DNA from: Linum tenue | Taxonomy: Eukaryota; Streptophyta; Magnoliopsida; Malpighiales; Linaceae | Direction: 5' to 3' | Assembly (NCBI GenBank): GCA_946122785.1 | Contig: CAMGYJ010000008.1 | Coordinates: 16,951,475 to 17,015,474, forward strand | Length of the DNA stretch: 64,000 nucleotides | Part shown: piece by piece, positions 10,776 to 22,652 of the stretch | Position numbering within the stretch: the first letter of the stretch is position 1 | Layout: the number at the start of each line of letters is the position of its first letter | Notes under the pieces: generated by a model | What the model was told of the DNA's origin: nothing | The model's input: the letters and a program-made list of their open reading frames with translations, nothing else | The model's database searches: none | Translations under genes and position numbers: made by a program

Positions 10776-11678
10776 ATGAATGTGCGTCGTTTAACACCGG
10801 ATGCTGTAGATTGTGCTCTTTGATGTGTGAAGCTATCCATGAGTGGATGCTTTTGTTTGTGTATTCTACTAGTGTTGCACCATGTTAGTGTTGTTCTATG
10901 TGAAATTTACCAAGTAGTGTTGAAGAACAACTCCAATGGTGATATCTTTTGGTTTTAATACTATGGAGAATGGAGATGATGGAGCAGAGCTCCTTACTTT
11001 TCTCTTACCATGAGTCGTCTTAAACTTGCATTCTAGTCATTTTGGGGAGTTATGCTTTTACTCTCTTTTTACCACCATCCCATTTTAAGCCTTATTTACT
11101 GTCACTTAGGCACAGTAACTTCAACTTTTGTGGGTATAATATGAAACAAAGTGAAATGAGCTTTTGCTTCTTTCCAACAGCAATTTCATCACTGTATGCT
11201 TCCATTAATGCCAAAACTGACTTTAACGCTAGCTAGGAGCCAGTATGCACAAGTACCCAAAATGGAAAAATTAGTTTGTGCTAGAAAGCATCAGGCTATT
11301 CAGTCGTAGGTAAAGACAATACAAGTTGACACTAAATAAAAGATTCTTTTAACCACACTTTCAAACTAACTTATTCTTTTATTTGATAACATAAGCAACT
11401 CATACTTTATTAGGGTTTAGTTTGTTTTTAAAGAAATAATATTACATCCGACAACTTCTATTATCAGAGGACAATATACATTACAACATCATGACAATCA
11501 CGTGTGCATACAACAATCCTAGTAATAACTCAAAATAGAGTTTCGAGAAGATGATAAATAGCTCAGGATAAGAACAAAAACAACAATTCCTTGCATTGAC
11601 AGAAAGCACTAGACTCGTGAAGTAACTATCGACGGCTCTGATTAGAAGTTTGTTTGCATGTTAAGTAATTTGTGTTAA
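10776..11678. repeat. NRT2 downstream flank unit, copy A
   Basis: No gene is visible. The sequence parallels 54516-55500 downstream of the intact NRT2: shared 'atgagtggatgcttttgttt', 'ttttaccaccatcccatttt', 'gaaacaaagtgaaatgag' and the 'aagcaactcatactttatta' block, in the same order and spacing. It ends at the target site of the 11679 insertion. Confidence 0.85.
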
Positions 11679-12189
11679 GAGCATCTCTATCAATGCAATT
11701 GCAAAACCAATTGGACAACAATTATGCAATCCAACTCATTTAAATTTAATTGTATTTATATAAATGCAATTCACTTGCAATTGTAATTCAAAAAATAACA
11801 CACCTAAAATATATTTTATATTATTTAAATAAAAGAAAGGAGCCAAAATCCACCAGCCAGACACATTGAATTGCATATAGACTTTCATTATATGAAAGCT
11901 TGCACAATTGCAAGCAGTTCATGCATCATTGATATTCACTTTGCAAGGTGTAGAGAATGTTAGCCGATGTGGGTGCCCTAGCCTCTATGGGATAAGAGCC
12001 TCCACATCAATTGTATTTGTCATCTTTATTGTCAACTTAAACTTTTTCCAATCCATATCACTTTAATTTCATTCATTTACTTCAATACAATTAACTTGCA
12101 ATTGTATATTTGCCATAAATTATATTTTTATATAATAAAAGGTATATAAGGTTACTATTTCATTCATATATTATTATTATGGAAATAGA

Positions 12190-14175
12190 TTTTCTTATTT
12201 TTCTTTTTTTTATGCGAAATCAAAAAACTTGTATTAAGCTCCGGCAAACACCAAGGGGAATCTTGATGTGCCTCTCAAACAATTACAACTGAACCGTAAA
12301 ACCTATCAAGGTATGCTATCTATATGCTCTAACTCTGTCTGGAGGGCAGGATCGCTGGAAACTCTATAAGATACATCAGCTTGCACTTGCTTTGCTAACA
12401 CATCAGGATGTCGTATCCCTTTGGTACCATACAACCGACTGCATCGCTCACGCCAAACAAAAATGATTACTGAACTCCACATTAATCGACATAAACCATG
12501 CCTTGGATTCTTTTTACCCCACTGTCGAGAGCACCAGGACACCACTGTAGTCCAGTCCCCTTCCCCTAGAGGAGCCAGCTGCTTCAAACATCTTCGTATA
12601 ACCGATATAGTATAGGGACATGAGACCAGGAGGTGGTTACGAGTTTCTACACCACCAGGACATAGAAGACACAGCCCAGATACCTGTTTGCCCCAAGCCA
12701 GGAGCTTATCCTGCATCACCAATCTATCATGCAAAAACATCCACAGAATGAAACCATGTCTAGGAATAATTTCCTTAGACCATACCAGCCGACGCCATTC
12801 CATAGTCTGCTTGCGTTCCCTACTAGCCTCCCACACTCGTTTAATTGAGTATTTTTGCATCTTCTGCCCTTGCCATAACAAATTGGGGGGAGCACCTGAA
12901 ATATAAGCAGCAGCAAAATCACGACACTTCAGAAATTACCGCCAAATCCATGTCCCTGCAGATGAAATCGATATGTCCCAAAAGCTCCTCTGCTTCAACT
13001 GATACCGTGAGATCCAGGCTACCCAGAGTGATCCACCGCTTGTTAGAATCTCCCATATATGTCTAAATACATGAGCCTTGTTCCAGAGGTTGAAGTTTCT
13101 TATTCCCAGCCCCCCTTCACGTTTAGGTATTGCAAGTTTATGCCAAGCCATCACATCTTTCTTTCTTGCACCCCCCTCTGCTGAGTCCCAAAGAAACTCG
13201 TTGCACAATCTTTCTACCTCCTTAATTATATACTTAGGAAGCAGGAAGATGTTGAGCCAGTATTGCAATGTACTAGAGATGACAGATGAAATCAACTGGA
13301 CACGACATGCATATGTCAATAAACGAGACCGCCAGCTTCTAAGTCTCTGAGTAATCTTATCAATCAGCACTTGACAATCTTGCTTAGAGAGCTTTCCAGT
13401 TATCAAAGGCACTCCTAGATATATAACAGGAAGAGAGCCAAGAGGGAATTCAGTTATAGTGGAGATATACTGCTGTTCTTCCTTAGATATTCCAGCACAG
13501 AACAACTGACACTTAGCTGCATTACACTTCAAACCAGATAGAACATAGAACTCATCCATCAACCTCCTTATACCTGCCACCTCCCTCACTGATCCATTCG
13601 TGAAAACCATCAAATCGTCCGCAAAGCAAGGATGCGTGATCATTAATGGCTTACAACGTGGATGGAAAGGGATCTGATTCTCCCTTGCTGCTTTTCGAGC
13701 AAGTCCATCCAGGACTTCCATTGCAATGGTAAATAGGTAAGGTGACAGAGGGTCACCCTGCCTTAAACCCTTTTTAGCCCTAACATTTCCACATAATCCC
13801 CCATTCAAGGCTATTTTAATTGTAGGAGTAGTAACACAAGCAGTAAGAAGCTTTAAGAATCCAGGTGGGAACCCCATTGCATCCATCACAGTAAACAAAA
13901 AATTCCAGTTTACTGAGTTAAAAGCTTTCATGATATCAATCTTTACCACACATCTAGGACTCAAATTTTTATAGTGATAGTTCCTCACTAGTTCAGAAAC
14001 TAAAAGGATGTTATCACTAATAGCCCTTCCTTTGATAAACGCAGATTGAGACCTACTTATCACACTGGGAAGCACCTGTGCCAGCCTATTAGCCAAAAGT
14101 TTTGAAATCCCTTTGTACAACGTGTTACAACACGAGATAGGTCGAAAATCCTTCATATTCTCAGCACAAGTGGGA
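12190..14175 (-). pseudogene. 5'-truncated LINE: RT and zinc-binding domain
   Basis: Reading on the minus strand from 14156, the first long frame (to 12936) holds the middle of a plant L1-type RT: MKDFRPISCCNTLYK, SAFIKGRAISDN, VVKIDIMKAFNSVNW, KGLRQGDPLSPYLF and CFADDLMVF (catalytic DD). A frameshifted continuation (12881-12306) has the zf-RVT region: WSKEIIPRHGFILWMFLHDRL and C-LLC-P...H-LVSC. The endonuclease and N-terminal RT are absent, as expected for 5' truncation. A T-run near 12190-12212 on the plus strand would be the poly(A) tail. I could not fix a clean target duplication. Confidence 0.88.
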
Positions 14176-14361
14176 AAAATACACTATAATCTAATTATAC
14201 TTGTCTTGCAAATCCCAACATATAAATTTAAATATAAAAAAAAAACTATATGGATGGCCGCCTATCAAATTGAAAATCAAAAGGAAACAAAAAAAAGCTT
14301 CTGCCATTGTGAAAAGAAATTCCGCCAGCAAAGAGGTAATAAGAAAAACAAATAAAAAAAT

Positions 14362-15249
14362 GGGTAGTTATCATAAATGGTCACAAATCTATTTACTTTG
14401 TACAAAACGGTCACAATCCTTTAATTTTGCACGCTTCGGTAATAAAAGTTTGAACGAATAACGAAACGGTAAATCCGTCCAATTCCGTTCCAAATTCCGT
14501 CCTAGATCGCCCTGTCAGCATGACACGTCAGTGTAAATATTAATTAAAAAATAATTAATCAGCCGACTTAACCCGAAAGTCCAACCGGTCGGAACAAACC
14601 CTTTACCCATCACCCCATTGGCCCCTGAACGCGATCCTTAGTTTCCCCGGCCAAATCTCAGCTAAACCCTCGCGCTCCAATCTCTCGCCGCAGTCGTTGA
14701 TTTCCTTCAGACGACACTGCGGGGTGTCGGTACGAGCCTCCACCTCAAGCTCAGGCAACAATAATTCTTACGAGAGCAAGAATGGCACAAAGGCATTGGA
14801 GTTGAAGGTGGGGGATGAAGCTGTTCCAGTTGCCTGCGATGTGCTCTGTAATGATTGGGATCCAGAGTGTTCGCTTCCAACTAGGGATTTGAACGAGTTC
14901 AATTCTCTTTTATTTGCTATTATATTTCCGTTGGAGAGGGGAGGAGATGGCGGCGATGGGGAGGCAGTGCTGGAGTCGCCGGAATCGATGGCGGAACCGA
15001 TGGGTGGGTATAAAATTAGGGTTTTTAGTTGGGTATCAGTTCAATTGGATTTGCTCATTAATTTTTTATTAATATTTTAAATGACGAGGCGTGCTGACTA
15101 GACAAAAGTAACGGTTTTTTGGATGGAGATGGACGGATTTACCATTTCGTTATTCGCTTAAACCTTTATTACCGAAACGTGCAAAATTAAAGATTTGTGA
15201 CCATTTTGTACAAAGTGAATAGTTTTGTGACCATTTATGATAATTACCC
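14362..15249. mobile_element. Pack-MULE-like element with long inverted repeats
   Basis: The element is 888 bp with a 10-bp target duplication ATAAAAAAAT (14352-14361 and 15250-15259). The terminal inverted repeats are about 220 bp. The left end begins GGGTAGTTATCATAAATGG and the right end reversed begins GGGTAATTATCATAAATGG, with matching 'gcacg-ttcggtaataaa' and 'ggtaaatccgtcca' blocks. Long TIRs and a 9-10 bp duplication mark a Mutator-like element. The ~430-bp core is GC-richer and gene-like (see 14640-15075). Confidence 0.9.
14640..15075 (+). other. Captured gene fragment in MULE core
   Basis: Between the TIRs the base composition changes and an open frame runs 14697-15080. It starts RRHCGVSVRASTSSSG, which looks like the end of a chloroplast transit peptide, and continues LELKVGDEAVPVACDVLCN. 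A CT-rich leader with 'aaaccctcgcgctccaatctc' precedes it, resembling a 5' UTR. I do not recognise the donor gene. The frame runs into TIR sequence at its end, so no complete protein is expected. Confidence 0.5.
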
Positions 15250-15389
15250 ATAAAAAAATTATAAAAGTAAAAAATGCTTACATGGGAATTGCAATTGAGA
15301 CTCGCATCTATGTAATTGGTAATTCAATTGCATTTTCATTGCCACATCAATTTGCAATTAAAAATGAAAGTTTAATGTGGATACTCTAA

Positions 15390-16022
15390 GTACCATCCAA
15401 CCATTTAATGTTTATCCGCAACACATGTGAAAATAATTTAATGTATCTTTGTAGCAGAACTATATATGGTTTCTAACTTATCCAATCGTCATTGACAACA
15501 CAAGCAACTCACGCTTTTATCTGGCATGATTTTTCTTTCTACATAAAGAAAACAATACATCAGACGAATTATGCTATCAAATTACAACATATACTACAAT
15601 ACCACGACAAACATGAAAGCACATAAACAATTCATAATAAGTTTGTAATAACTCAAAGTTGCTAGAGCTCTAACTCTAAGAGATACTGACACCCACTCGA
15701 TATAAAAGATAAGAATCATATTCGACGGTATAGCATGCTACTTAATATACGTGCAAATGCAGATCACTAAGGTTTTAACTCGATTGGCATTTTTCAAAGG
15801 AAGAGATGGCAGGAAATTTTTCACAGAACTGGGGAGAACGATAGAGCAAAGCTCCTTACTTTTGCCATTCCTTAAATCTGTCTTCACTTGTATTTTAGCC
15901 ATTTTACCCTCTATTTTTACCACTCTCTTTGAAATTTCACCAAGGTGCATTAACTTCAATTACTGTGGGTCTGAGATGAAACAAAGTGGAACATGAGCTT
16001 TTGCTTCTTTCCAACATCAATT
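15390..16022. repeat. NRT2 downstream flank unit, copy B
   Basis: This repeats the block order of 55490-56060: 'tatccaatcgtcattgacaac' with the 'aagcaactcacgctttta' motif, then 'cgacaaacatgaaagcacat', then the exon-2 relic at about 15745, then 'caaagctccttacttttgcc' and 'gaaacaaagtggaacatgagc'. It ends at the target site of the gypsy element. Confidence 0.8.
15745..15835 (+). pseudogene. Relic of NRT2 exon 2 (copy B)
   Basis: 'aactcgattggcatttttca' lines up with 'aactcagctggcattcttca' of NRT2 exon 2 (54159 onward). The translation VLTRLAFFKGRDGRKFF compares with [17 protein letters not shown] of the intact protein. What follows is the NRT2 3'-flank sequence (compare 54780-54970), as expected if this is the tail of another array copy. 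Most of the gene is gone. Confidence 0.6.
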
Positions 16023-16027
16023 GTATA

Positions 16028-16949
16028 TGATGGACCTAGTTTTTAACGAATAAAATTTTATAAATATTAAACACATCTCCTTTTGTTAATAGACTCGATA
16101 AATTTTTAAGTATTACGGTGCCTAAAACACCCGAAAATTTATACTGTACTGTTGTATAAATCGGAATCTTTCCTAAATCATTAATTTCGTCCTCTTTTTT
16201 TTTCTTACATTTCCTAAGCCTTTTGTCTCTCTCCCTACTTCCCTTTTCCCATGTGAGATGGCAGAAGCCTCTCTTCACTTCACTTCCTTTCCATTTCTTC
16301 TTTTCTTTTTACTCACACATGCTTGCATGGACGACCCACCATTCCCCATTCACTAATTTTCCTACACTTTCATACACATTCCTACACTTTCATACACTTT
16401 CTTACACTTTCATTCACTTTCTCCTTCATTCCTCCTCTTTCTTTCATTTTCTTACATATTCATTTACTTACGTACATATTCATGCATATACGTAAATGTT
16501 TCTCGTTTACATTACCCATACTCCTTTATCTTCCCTTATATACTTACACTTTCTCATACTTTCGCATACACACTTGGATATTCTCATATACCATAATTAT
16601 TGAGAAATGTTGGTGTATGACGGAGAATGTTAAAGTATAACGGAGAATATCGGCGAGTATAGGGGAATAATGGAGAATGTTGGTGAATGTTAGCGTAAGT
16701 CGAGGAATTCAACTACGACTTTTTCCTATAAATAGGGAGCACCCCTCCCCCTTTCTCATAACACCAAGTCACACACACAACATAAGTCGCTTATGACTAC
16801 TTCACACAACACAACTCACACACAATACACACTCTCTCTACTTTCTCTCTCTAAAAACGTTTTTCTTTCCTCCCGATCTCCCAAAACGTGTTAAATCTCT
16901 AAACACTCAACACACCCTCAATTTGGCGGACTAAGCCATGGAATCGTGG
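16028..16949 (+). repeat. 5' LTR of gypsy element (3'-truncated)
   Basis: It begins TGATGGACCTAG and is near identical to 24888-25800, including CT-rich and 'tacactttcatacac' repeats and a TATA-like 'tataaatagggagcacc' near 16727. It ends at 'gaatcgtgg', about 250 bp short of the full LTR, so the normal LTR end and probably the primer-binding site were deleted. It could not complete replication. Confidence 0.85.
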
Positions 16950-18200
16950 GGCCCACCGTGGGGCCTGGTGAGAAGAATATTTCCAAAGTATTAACAAACC
17001 ACCACCAAGCCGTGATGAATACCCAAGGTTCTCCCAGTATTCCTGCCATTGAATCAGTGTGTCACTCTTTAATCGAGACTGGGGGCAACCCAACCCCCGT
17101 TCACCACTCAGCGATGCACCAAGTCAAAATACAGAGCCTCGAGTGGTGCCACTTGCACAGACTACCTCTATTCTGGCACCAGAAGGAATTCTCACCCCTA
17201 CTCCGGCACAAGTACGTGAGATGCAGACTGAGATTGAGCGACTCAGAGCTCAAATCAGAGCCAGAGAGGCCTCTCATATTAATGCTCTTGGTTCCTCCAG
17301 AGTACCGACACCAAACGACCAGGAGAGAGTTGTTGCTCATGGCTCGATCAATGAACCCCCAAATGCTACATCAAAACCTGTTGGATTAACCGCCCCGAGT
17401 CTCTCAGCCAATCTACTCGAACCATCCCAAGGACATGGAGTTGTCTCTTCAACCGGAGTAGGAGGAACTCTATCCAGAATCGTGGAAGATGATCCCTACC
17501 CACCAGATCTCCATTTACCAAGCTTGCCAGAGTATTATGGCACCACAGATCCAGAAGACCACCTTTGCTCTTTTCAAATCCTAATGCCGTTAATCGGAGC
17601 ATCTGATGCAACAATGTGAAAAATCTTCCCAGCAACACTCCGTGGAGATGCCCAACAATAGTACTCAAAGTTACAAGATGATATTATCTCCAGCTTCTTC
17701 GAATTTGCCACTCTCTTCAGATGCAAATTCTACGCACAGAAAAAACAGCCTATCAGCGTCCATCAACTCCGCAGCATTAGGCAGCGTGATGATGAGACAC
17801 TCAAGGCATACTATACTCGATATAGTAACCTCGCCATCGGACTTACATCCATCTCCACAGAGATTGCCACCAATGCCATGATGCGAGGGACTATCAACAC
17901 TGATCTATATGCTTCTCTTGCAAAACGGGCTCCCCACAGCACTATGGAGCTTCAAGAGCGAGTTTCAAAATATATTGATCTAGAAGAGGCACTTCAGGAG
18001 GTTAGCCGGGCAGGATCCAAAAGAAAACTAGAGACTTCATCCTAGGATTCTCGCCGACAATGTCAAGTTCTTTACCCGAGGGCCGAAACTCTTCCTAAAA
18101 TTCCAGAAGGGAAGCCATCCAGTTACAACAAAGCTATACTCCTCTTAATCGCTCAAGACAAGCCATTTTTAGGTCATTCGAGAGAAGAAAATTCCCATTA
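16950..18200 (+). pseudogene. gypsy gag, N-terminal and middle part (multiple breaks)
   Basis: Fragments in several frames together resemble a gypsy Gag: LHLPSLPEYYGTTDPEDHL near 17509, then GDAQQ, KQPISVHQLRSIRQ, ETLKAYYTRYSNL and MMRGTINTDLYASL, running to about 18040. TGA at 17617 and further stops and shifts interrupt the frame. The upstream part (17059-17500) is a charged, Pro/Ser-rich leader that includes a short coiled-coil-like stretch (EMQTEIERLRAQIRAREAS). Confidence 0.85.
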
Positions 18201-18217
18201 CTCAACCTCCTCCAGTT

Positions 18218-19300
18218 ATGAGGGTTTCAGGAAAGGGTCCACAATTCTACTGCGAATTCCACCGTTGTACAGGACATGATACAGAAAGCTGTTACACCCT
18301 CAAGCACTCTATTGAAGAACTTATCCAACGAGGCTATCTTCGAGACTTTGTAAAGAATGTCCGACCCCCTATTTTCCCTTCACCTCCAATAATAGAAAAA
18401 GGAAAAGCACCACAGGGAAGTGGATCAGTGTTGGGAAATGTTCCTGTCATTCACGGCGGGGTCAAATTATCCGAACAAGTTGGTTCTCGCTCAACCGGTG
18501 CCCCAAGGTTGGTCGGTTTCGCTTCTACCACACAAATTCCCATATCTTTCGACGATAGGGATCTTGAAGATATCGAGTATCCTCATGATGATGCCTTAGT
18601 CATTAAGGCAGTAATTGCAAATTATTCTGTGCAACCAGTCCTCATCGATGGAGGAAGCTCTGCAGATCTTTTATTCTACCCAGCTTTCAAGTCCATGGGT
18701 CTTCAACTAAACAAATGTCACCCTCCAAGCATTTACCTCGTGGGCTTCTTCGGAAATCAAGTCCCAGTTCTGGGGATTCTCCCACTCCAAGTTCGTATTG
18801 GCAATGACCAACAAACCGTAGAGACCACAATCAACTTCCATGTTATTGACTTCCCTTCTACGTACAACTGCATTCTTGGGCGCCCTTTTCTACATCAACT
18901 TCGGGCTATACCCTCAACTCTACACTTAAAATTGAAGTTCCCAACTATTGCCGGAGTAGGGTGTGTGAAGGGAGATCAAGCTCTTGCACGCCAATGTTGT
19001 GAGTTCTCCCGTAAAGATGGCTTTGTGGCCACAATGGAAACCAGAGATGAGGTCGCTCGACCCATTTGCGTCGACTCCGATGAAGAACATACATTAGAAG
19101 AAGGGCGAACCGTTCGTGTATCCATGGCATGGCCTAAAGATTATCTCCCACAACTTCTCAATTTGATGATCGAGTACAAAGAGCTCTTTTCTCAAGGACC
19201 TGAGGATATGCCTGGTCTTGATTCAAAAGTTGCCGAGCATACACTAGGGATTATACCAGGTAGCAAGCCTATCCAAAAGAAAAGAAGGAACTTTGCATGA
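18218..19300 (+). pseudogene. gypsy gag C-terminus and protease
   Basis: The open frame (360 aa) carries a Gag C-terminal segment with HRCTGHDTESCYTLK, a degenerate zinc-knuckle-like C/H cluster, then an aspartic-protease domain with VLIDGGSSADLLF at about residues 142-154 (the usual D-T/S-G is here DGGSS, the form seen in many plant Tat elements) and CILGRPFLHQLRAIPSTLHL. It ends with SKPIQKKRRNFA just before a TGA, where RT should follow in frame. Confidence 0.88.
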
Positions 19301-22300
19301 GAACGTCGTCAGGCCATAGCAGAGGAAGTAATCAAGCTAGGGAAAACCGGCTTCATTAACGAGGTTCTCTACCCAACATGGTTGGCTAATGTGGTCATGG
19401 TTAAAAAGGCCAATGGCAAGTGGAGAATGTGTGTTGACTTCACCGATCTCAACAAAGCTTGCCCGAAGGACCCGTATCCCATGCCCAAGATTGATCTGCT
19501 TATCGATGCGACCGCCAGTCATCGCCATCTTTCTACCCAACATGGTTGGATAATGTGGTCATGGTTAAAAAGGTCAATGGCCAGTGGAGAATGTGTGTTG
19601 ACTTCACCGATCTCAACAAAGCTTGCCCGAAGGACCCGTATCCCCTACCCAAGATTGATCTGCTTATCGATGCGACCGTCGGTCATCGCCATCTCTCTTT
19701 TCTTGATATGTTCTCAGGGTACCACCAGATCCCACTAAAGAAGGACGACCAAAAATATATTGCCTTCATGACTCCGGTAGGAAATTATTGCTACAAGGTG
19801 ATGTCGTTCGGCCTAAAAAATGCCGGAGCTACCTATCAACGTATGGTGGATCGAGTCTTTGCCCAAAAACTAGGTCGAAATTTTGAAGCCTATATGGATG
19901 ACATCCTAATCAAAAGTGCGGAGACACATACACATTTAGAAGATCTACGCGAGACTTTTGATACCCTACGAAGATACAACTTGCGCCTTAATCCAAAGAA
20001 ATGCGTCTTCGAGGCTACCGCAGGGAAGTTTCTAAGATTCATGGTGACAAGACGTGGAATCGAGGTTAACCCTAGACAAATTGAAGCCATTCTCCAGATG
20101 ACATCACCTACAAAGCATAAGGAAGTACGGGTTCTAATAGGAAGGATTGCGGCACTAAATCGATTCATTTCACGAGCTGGGGATCGGTGTGCCCCTTCTT
20201 CAACACCCTAAAAGGAGCTGGAAAAAATTTCAGTGGACTTCTGAATGTGAGAAAGCTTTCACAAAACTTAAGTAGTACTTGGTGAATCCCCCAATACTCT
20301 CATCTCCCGTTAACAACGAGACATTGTACTTGTACTTTGCTGTCTCCTCCAAGGCCGTGAGTGCTATACTCGTTCGCCAAGATACAGACAATACAGAGCA
20401 TCCTATTTACTACACTTGTAAGACCCTGTTAGATGCTGAAACAAGATAGTCTCATGTGGACAAGCCACCCTAGTTGTGGTGGTTGCCACTCGAAAGCTGC
20501 GTTCGTACTTCCAAAGCCACCCCATATGTATACTCACTCAACTGTCTTTACGTCGCCTACTTCAGCGCATGGATGTTGCTAGTAGAATGGTGAACTGGGC
20601 CATCGAGCTTAGTGAATACGATATCACTTTCCTCCCTCGCACCGTCATCAAGTCCCAGGTTTTAGCTGACTTTGTTGCAGAAGGTGTTCGAGCATGTCTC
20701 CCACCAGAAAGAGATACTTGGAGATTGTACGTTGATGGTGCATCTAGTAAAACTGGATCAGGAGGAGGAGTTCTGCTCATCAGTCCTCTCGGAGTCACTC
20801 ATGAATTGGCAATTCGCTTTGCCAGCACTATGACGAACAATGCCACCGAGTATGAAGCCCTCCTAGCGGAACTGACTATGGCTCAAGAGTTGGACATTCA
20901 AAGAATTAGGGTCCACTCCGACTATACTCTAGTTTTCAATCAAGTGTAGGGGGCATACGAGGTACGAGAGCCTGCGCTCGTACCATACACCAATGTCGCT
21001 CGTATGGCACTCTCTAAGTTTCCTCAAGCGGAGATAGTCCACATATCTTGTAAGGATAATCTTCATGCAGACGCATTATCAAAATTTGCAACAACACAAG
21101 ACTTCCTCAGCGAGAGGCATGTGATCGTTGAAAGGCGTCCAACAATGTTATGCGCCCAAGTTACCTCATTTCCAGCACAATCTAATTGGCGAACACCTCT
21201 CATCGAGTATCTAAAACATGGGCTCTTGCCCGCTTACTAGAAGGAAGTCATCCTCCTTAAGAGATGTGCCCCACGTTAACTCCTGATCGAGGGAGATTTA
21301 TACAAGAAAGGCTTCACTAGACCCTACTTACGGTGCCTTAGCATTGGCGAAGCACACTTTGTCGTACAGGAGGTACATGAAGGATCATGTGGGATGCATG
21401 CTAGTCCTGGTAGCTTGGAAAAAACCCTTCTTTGACAAGGTTATTAATGGCCCACAATGCGACGGGACACTCGAAAGTATGCTCAAGCATGCCCCAAATG
21501 CCAGGTTGCCGCACAAACCACTCATGCACCTCCAGCAAAAATGCAGGTTAACATCGGGCCATGGCCGTTCTCTCCATGGGGGATCGAATTTTTGGGACCC
21601 TTTCCCACAGCTCCCGGATGAAAGAAATGGCTGATCGTAGCCATTGACTATTTCACCAAGTGGATCGAGGTTGAGGCGATCGCTAGCCTATCCACTCAGC
21701 GAGTTGAAAAGTTTTTATGGTTCAACATCTTATGCAGGTTCAGTCTCCCTCACACCCTAATCATGGATCAGGGGACACAATTCCAAAGCGAGATTTACAG
21801 GCCTACTGCGCCCAATATGGAATCCTACTTCAATATGCCTCGGTGGCCTATCCGCAAGCTAACGGTCAGGCTGAGGCTGCTAAAAAAAGCATCTTATGGG
21901 ACCTAAAAACCAGATTAGGCCAAGCCAAGGGTCGATGGATCGAGGAGCTTCCCCATGTGCTTTGGGCCCACCGGACAACTTACAAGACTTCCACTAGGGA
22001 GACGCCATACGCCCTGACTTATGTCACTGATGATGTGCTACCAATTGAAATGAAGCTCTCCTCTTAAAGAATCCAAGTATTCCACCCCGATGAAAATCAA
22101 ATCGAGCTCACTCATGATCTACATCTCATTGAGGAGCGTCGAGAGGAAGCACTTTTGCGACTCGCCTCTTCAAAAGAGAGGATCCCGCGTTACTGCAACA
22201 CCAAGGTGAGAAATCTACCCATCCGAGAAGGAGAATGGGTTCTGAGGAGAAACTTCAAACACATTCCAAGTCAGGGAAAGTTTACCCCCAGTGGGAGGGT

Positions 22301-22340
22301 CCTTACAAAGTGCGTAAAGTGGTGGGACCAAATACTATAA
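19301..22340 (+). pseudogene. gypsy RT, RNase H, second RNase H-like domain, integrase
   Basis: RT: WRMCVDFTDLNKACPKDPYP, SGYHQIPLKKDD, MSFGLKNAGATYQRMVD and AYMDDILIKS, the catalytic DD (19546-20211). Canonical RNase H follows in fragments (20280-20640). A further RNase H-like domain comes next, LYVDGASSKTGSGGG ... NNATEYEALLAELTMA (20725-20900), then the DALSK motif (21068). Integrase is at 21340-22340: HPNHGSGDT region, AYPQANGQAE (21841-21870) and the TPYALTY region. Stops and shifts fall at 20209, 20268, 20947, 21238, 21633 and 22064, among others. A ~165-bp tandem duplication breaks the start of RT. Confidence 0.9.
19371..19700 (+). repeat. ~164-bp tandem duplication inside gypsy RT
   Basis: The stretch from 'ctacccaacatggttggcta' (19371) to 'gccagtcatcgccatctttc' repeats from 'ctacccaacatggttggata' (19535). 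Both copies encode the same RT segment (VVMVKKxNGxWRMCVDFT). The second copy leads into the rest of RT and the first reads into it out of frame, so the duplication alone would inactivate the enzyme. Confidence 0.9.
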
Positions 22341-22652
22341 AACTGTCACTCCCTGATGGTCAAGACATGTCAAGGACTTGGAACACAATGCATCTAAGGA
22401 GATAATTTACTCCATAAATATTGTATACCCTTTCTATCTTTTAAATAAACACCCCGGTGGATTTGTTCCCTAAATAAATACCATGGTAGGGTGAAAGATA
22501 GCTAGCATAAAAGCAGTGTGTTTATTATTACAAAAGTTTGGAAGCCCATTGTACAGTACCTACTACATATGTTTATAAGCTACGCTATACACATGATCGA
22601 GTATCTTACATAATATTTTACAATGTTATTTCAAGTTGGAATTTCATAAACT
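22341..22652. other. gypsy post-pol spacer
   Basis: AT-rich, non-coding stretch between the end of integrase and the end of the antisense ORF. It includes two 'aataaa'-type words on the plus strand (near 22443 and 22474), possible 3'-end signals. Nothing else is recognised. Confidence 0.4.

Larger units (their letters stand above)
11679..15386. mobile_element. PIF/Harbinger-like element carrying nested insertions
   Basis: The ends are GAGCATCTCTATC (left) and the reverse complement GAGTATCCACATT (right), flanked by TAA at 11676-11678 and 15387-15389. Related flank copies elsewhere in the window lack the insert: 51530 has 'tttgtgctaagtatcatcc' where this locus reads 'tttgtgttaa', element, 'taagtaccatcc'. 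That defines the insertion and a 3-bp TAA duplication typical of PIF/Harbinger elements. The element's own sequence (11679-12190 and 15260-15386) is AT-rich with repeated 'caattgcaa' words and no transposase. The rest is a LINE and a MULE inserted into it. Confidence 0.75.

Noticed and set aside
16223..16640. His/Phe/Thr-rich ORFs in the gypsy LTR
   Set aside because: They come from 'acactttcatacac' simple repeats inside the LTR and recur in the other LTR copy. They are not genes.
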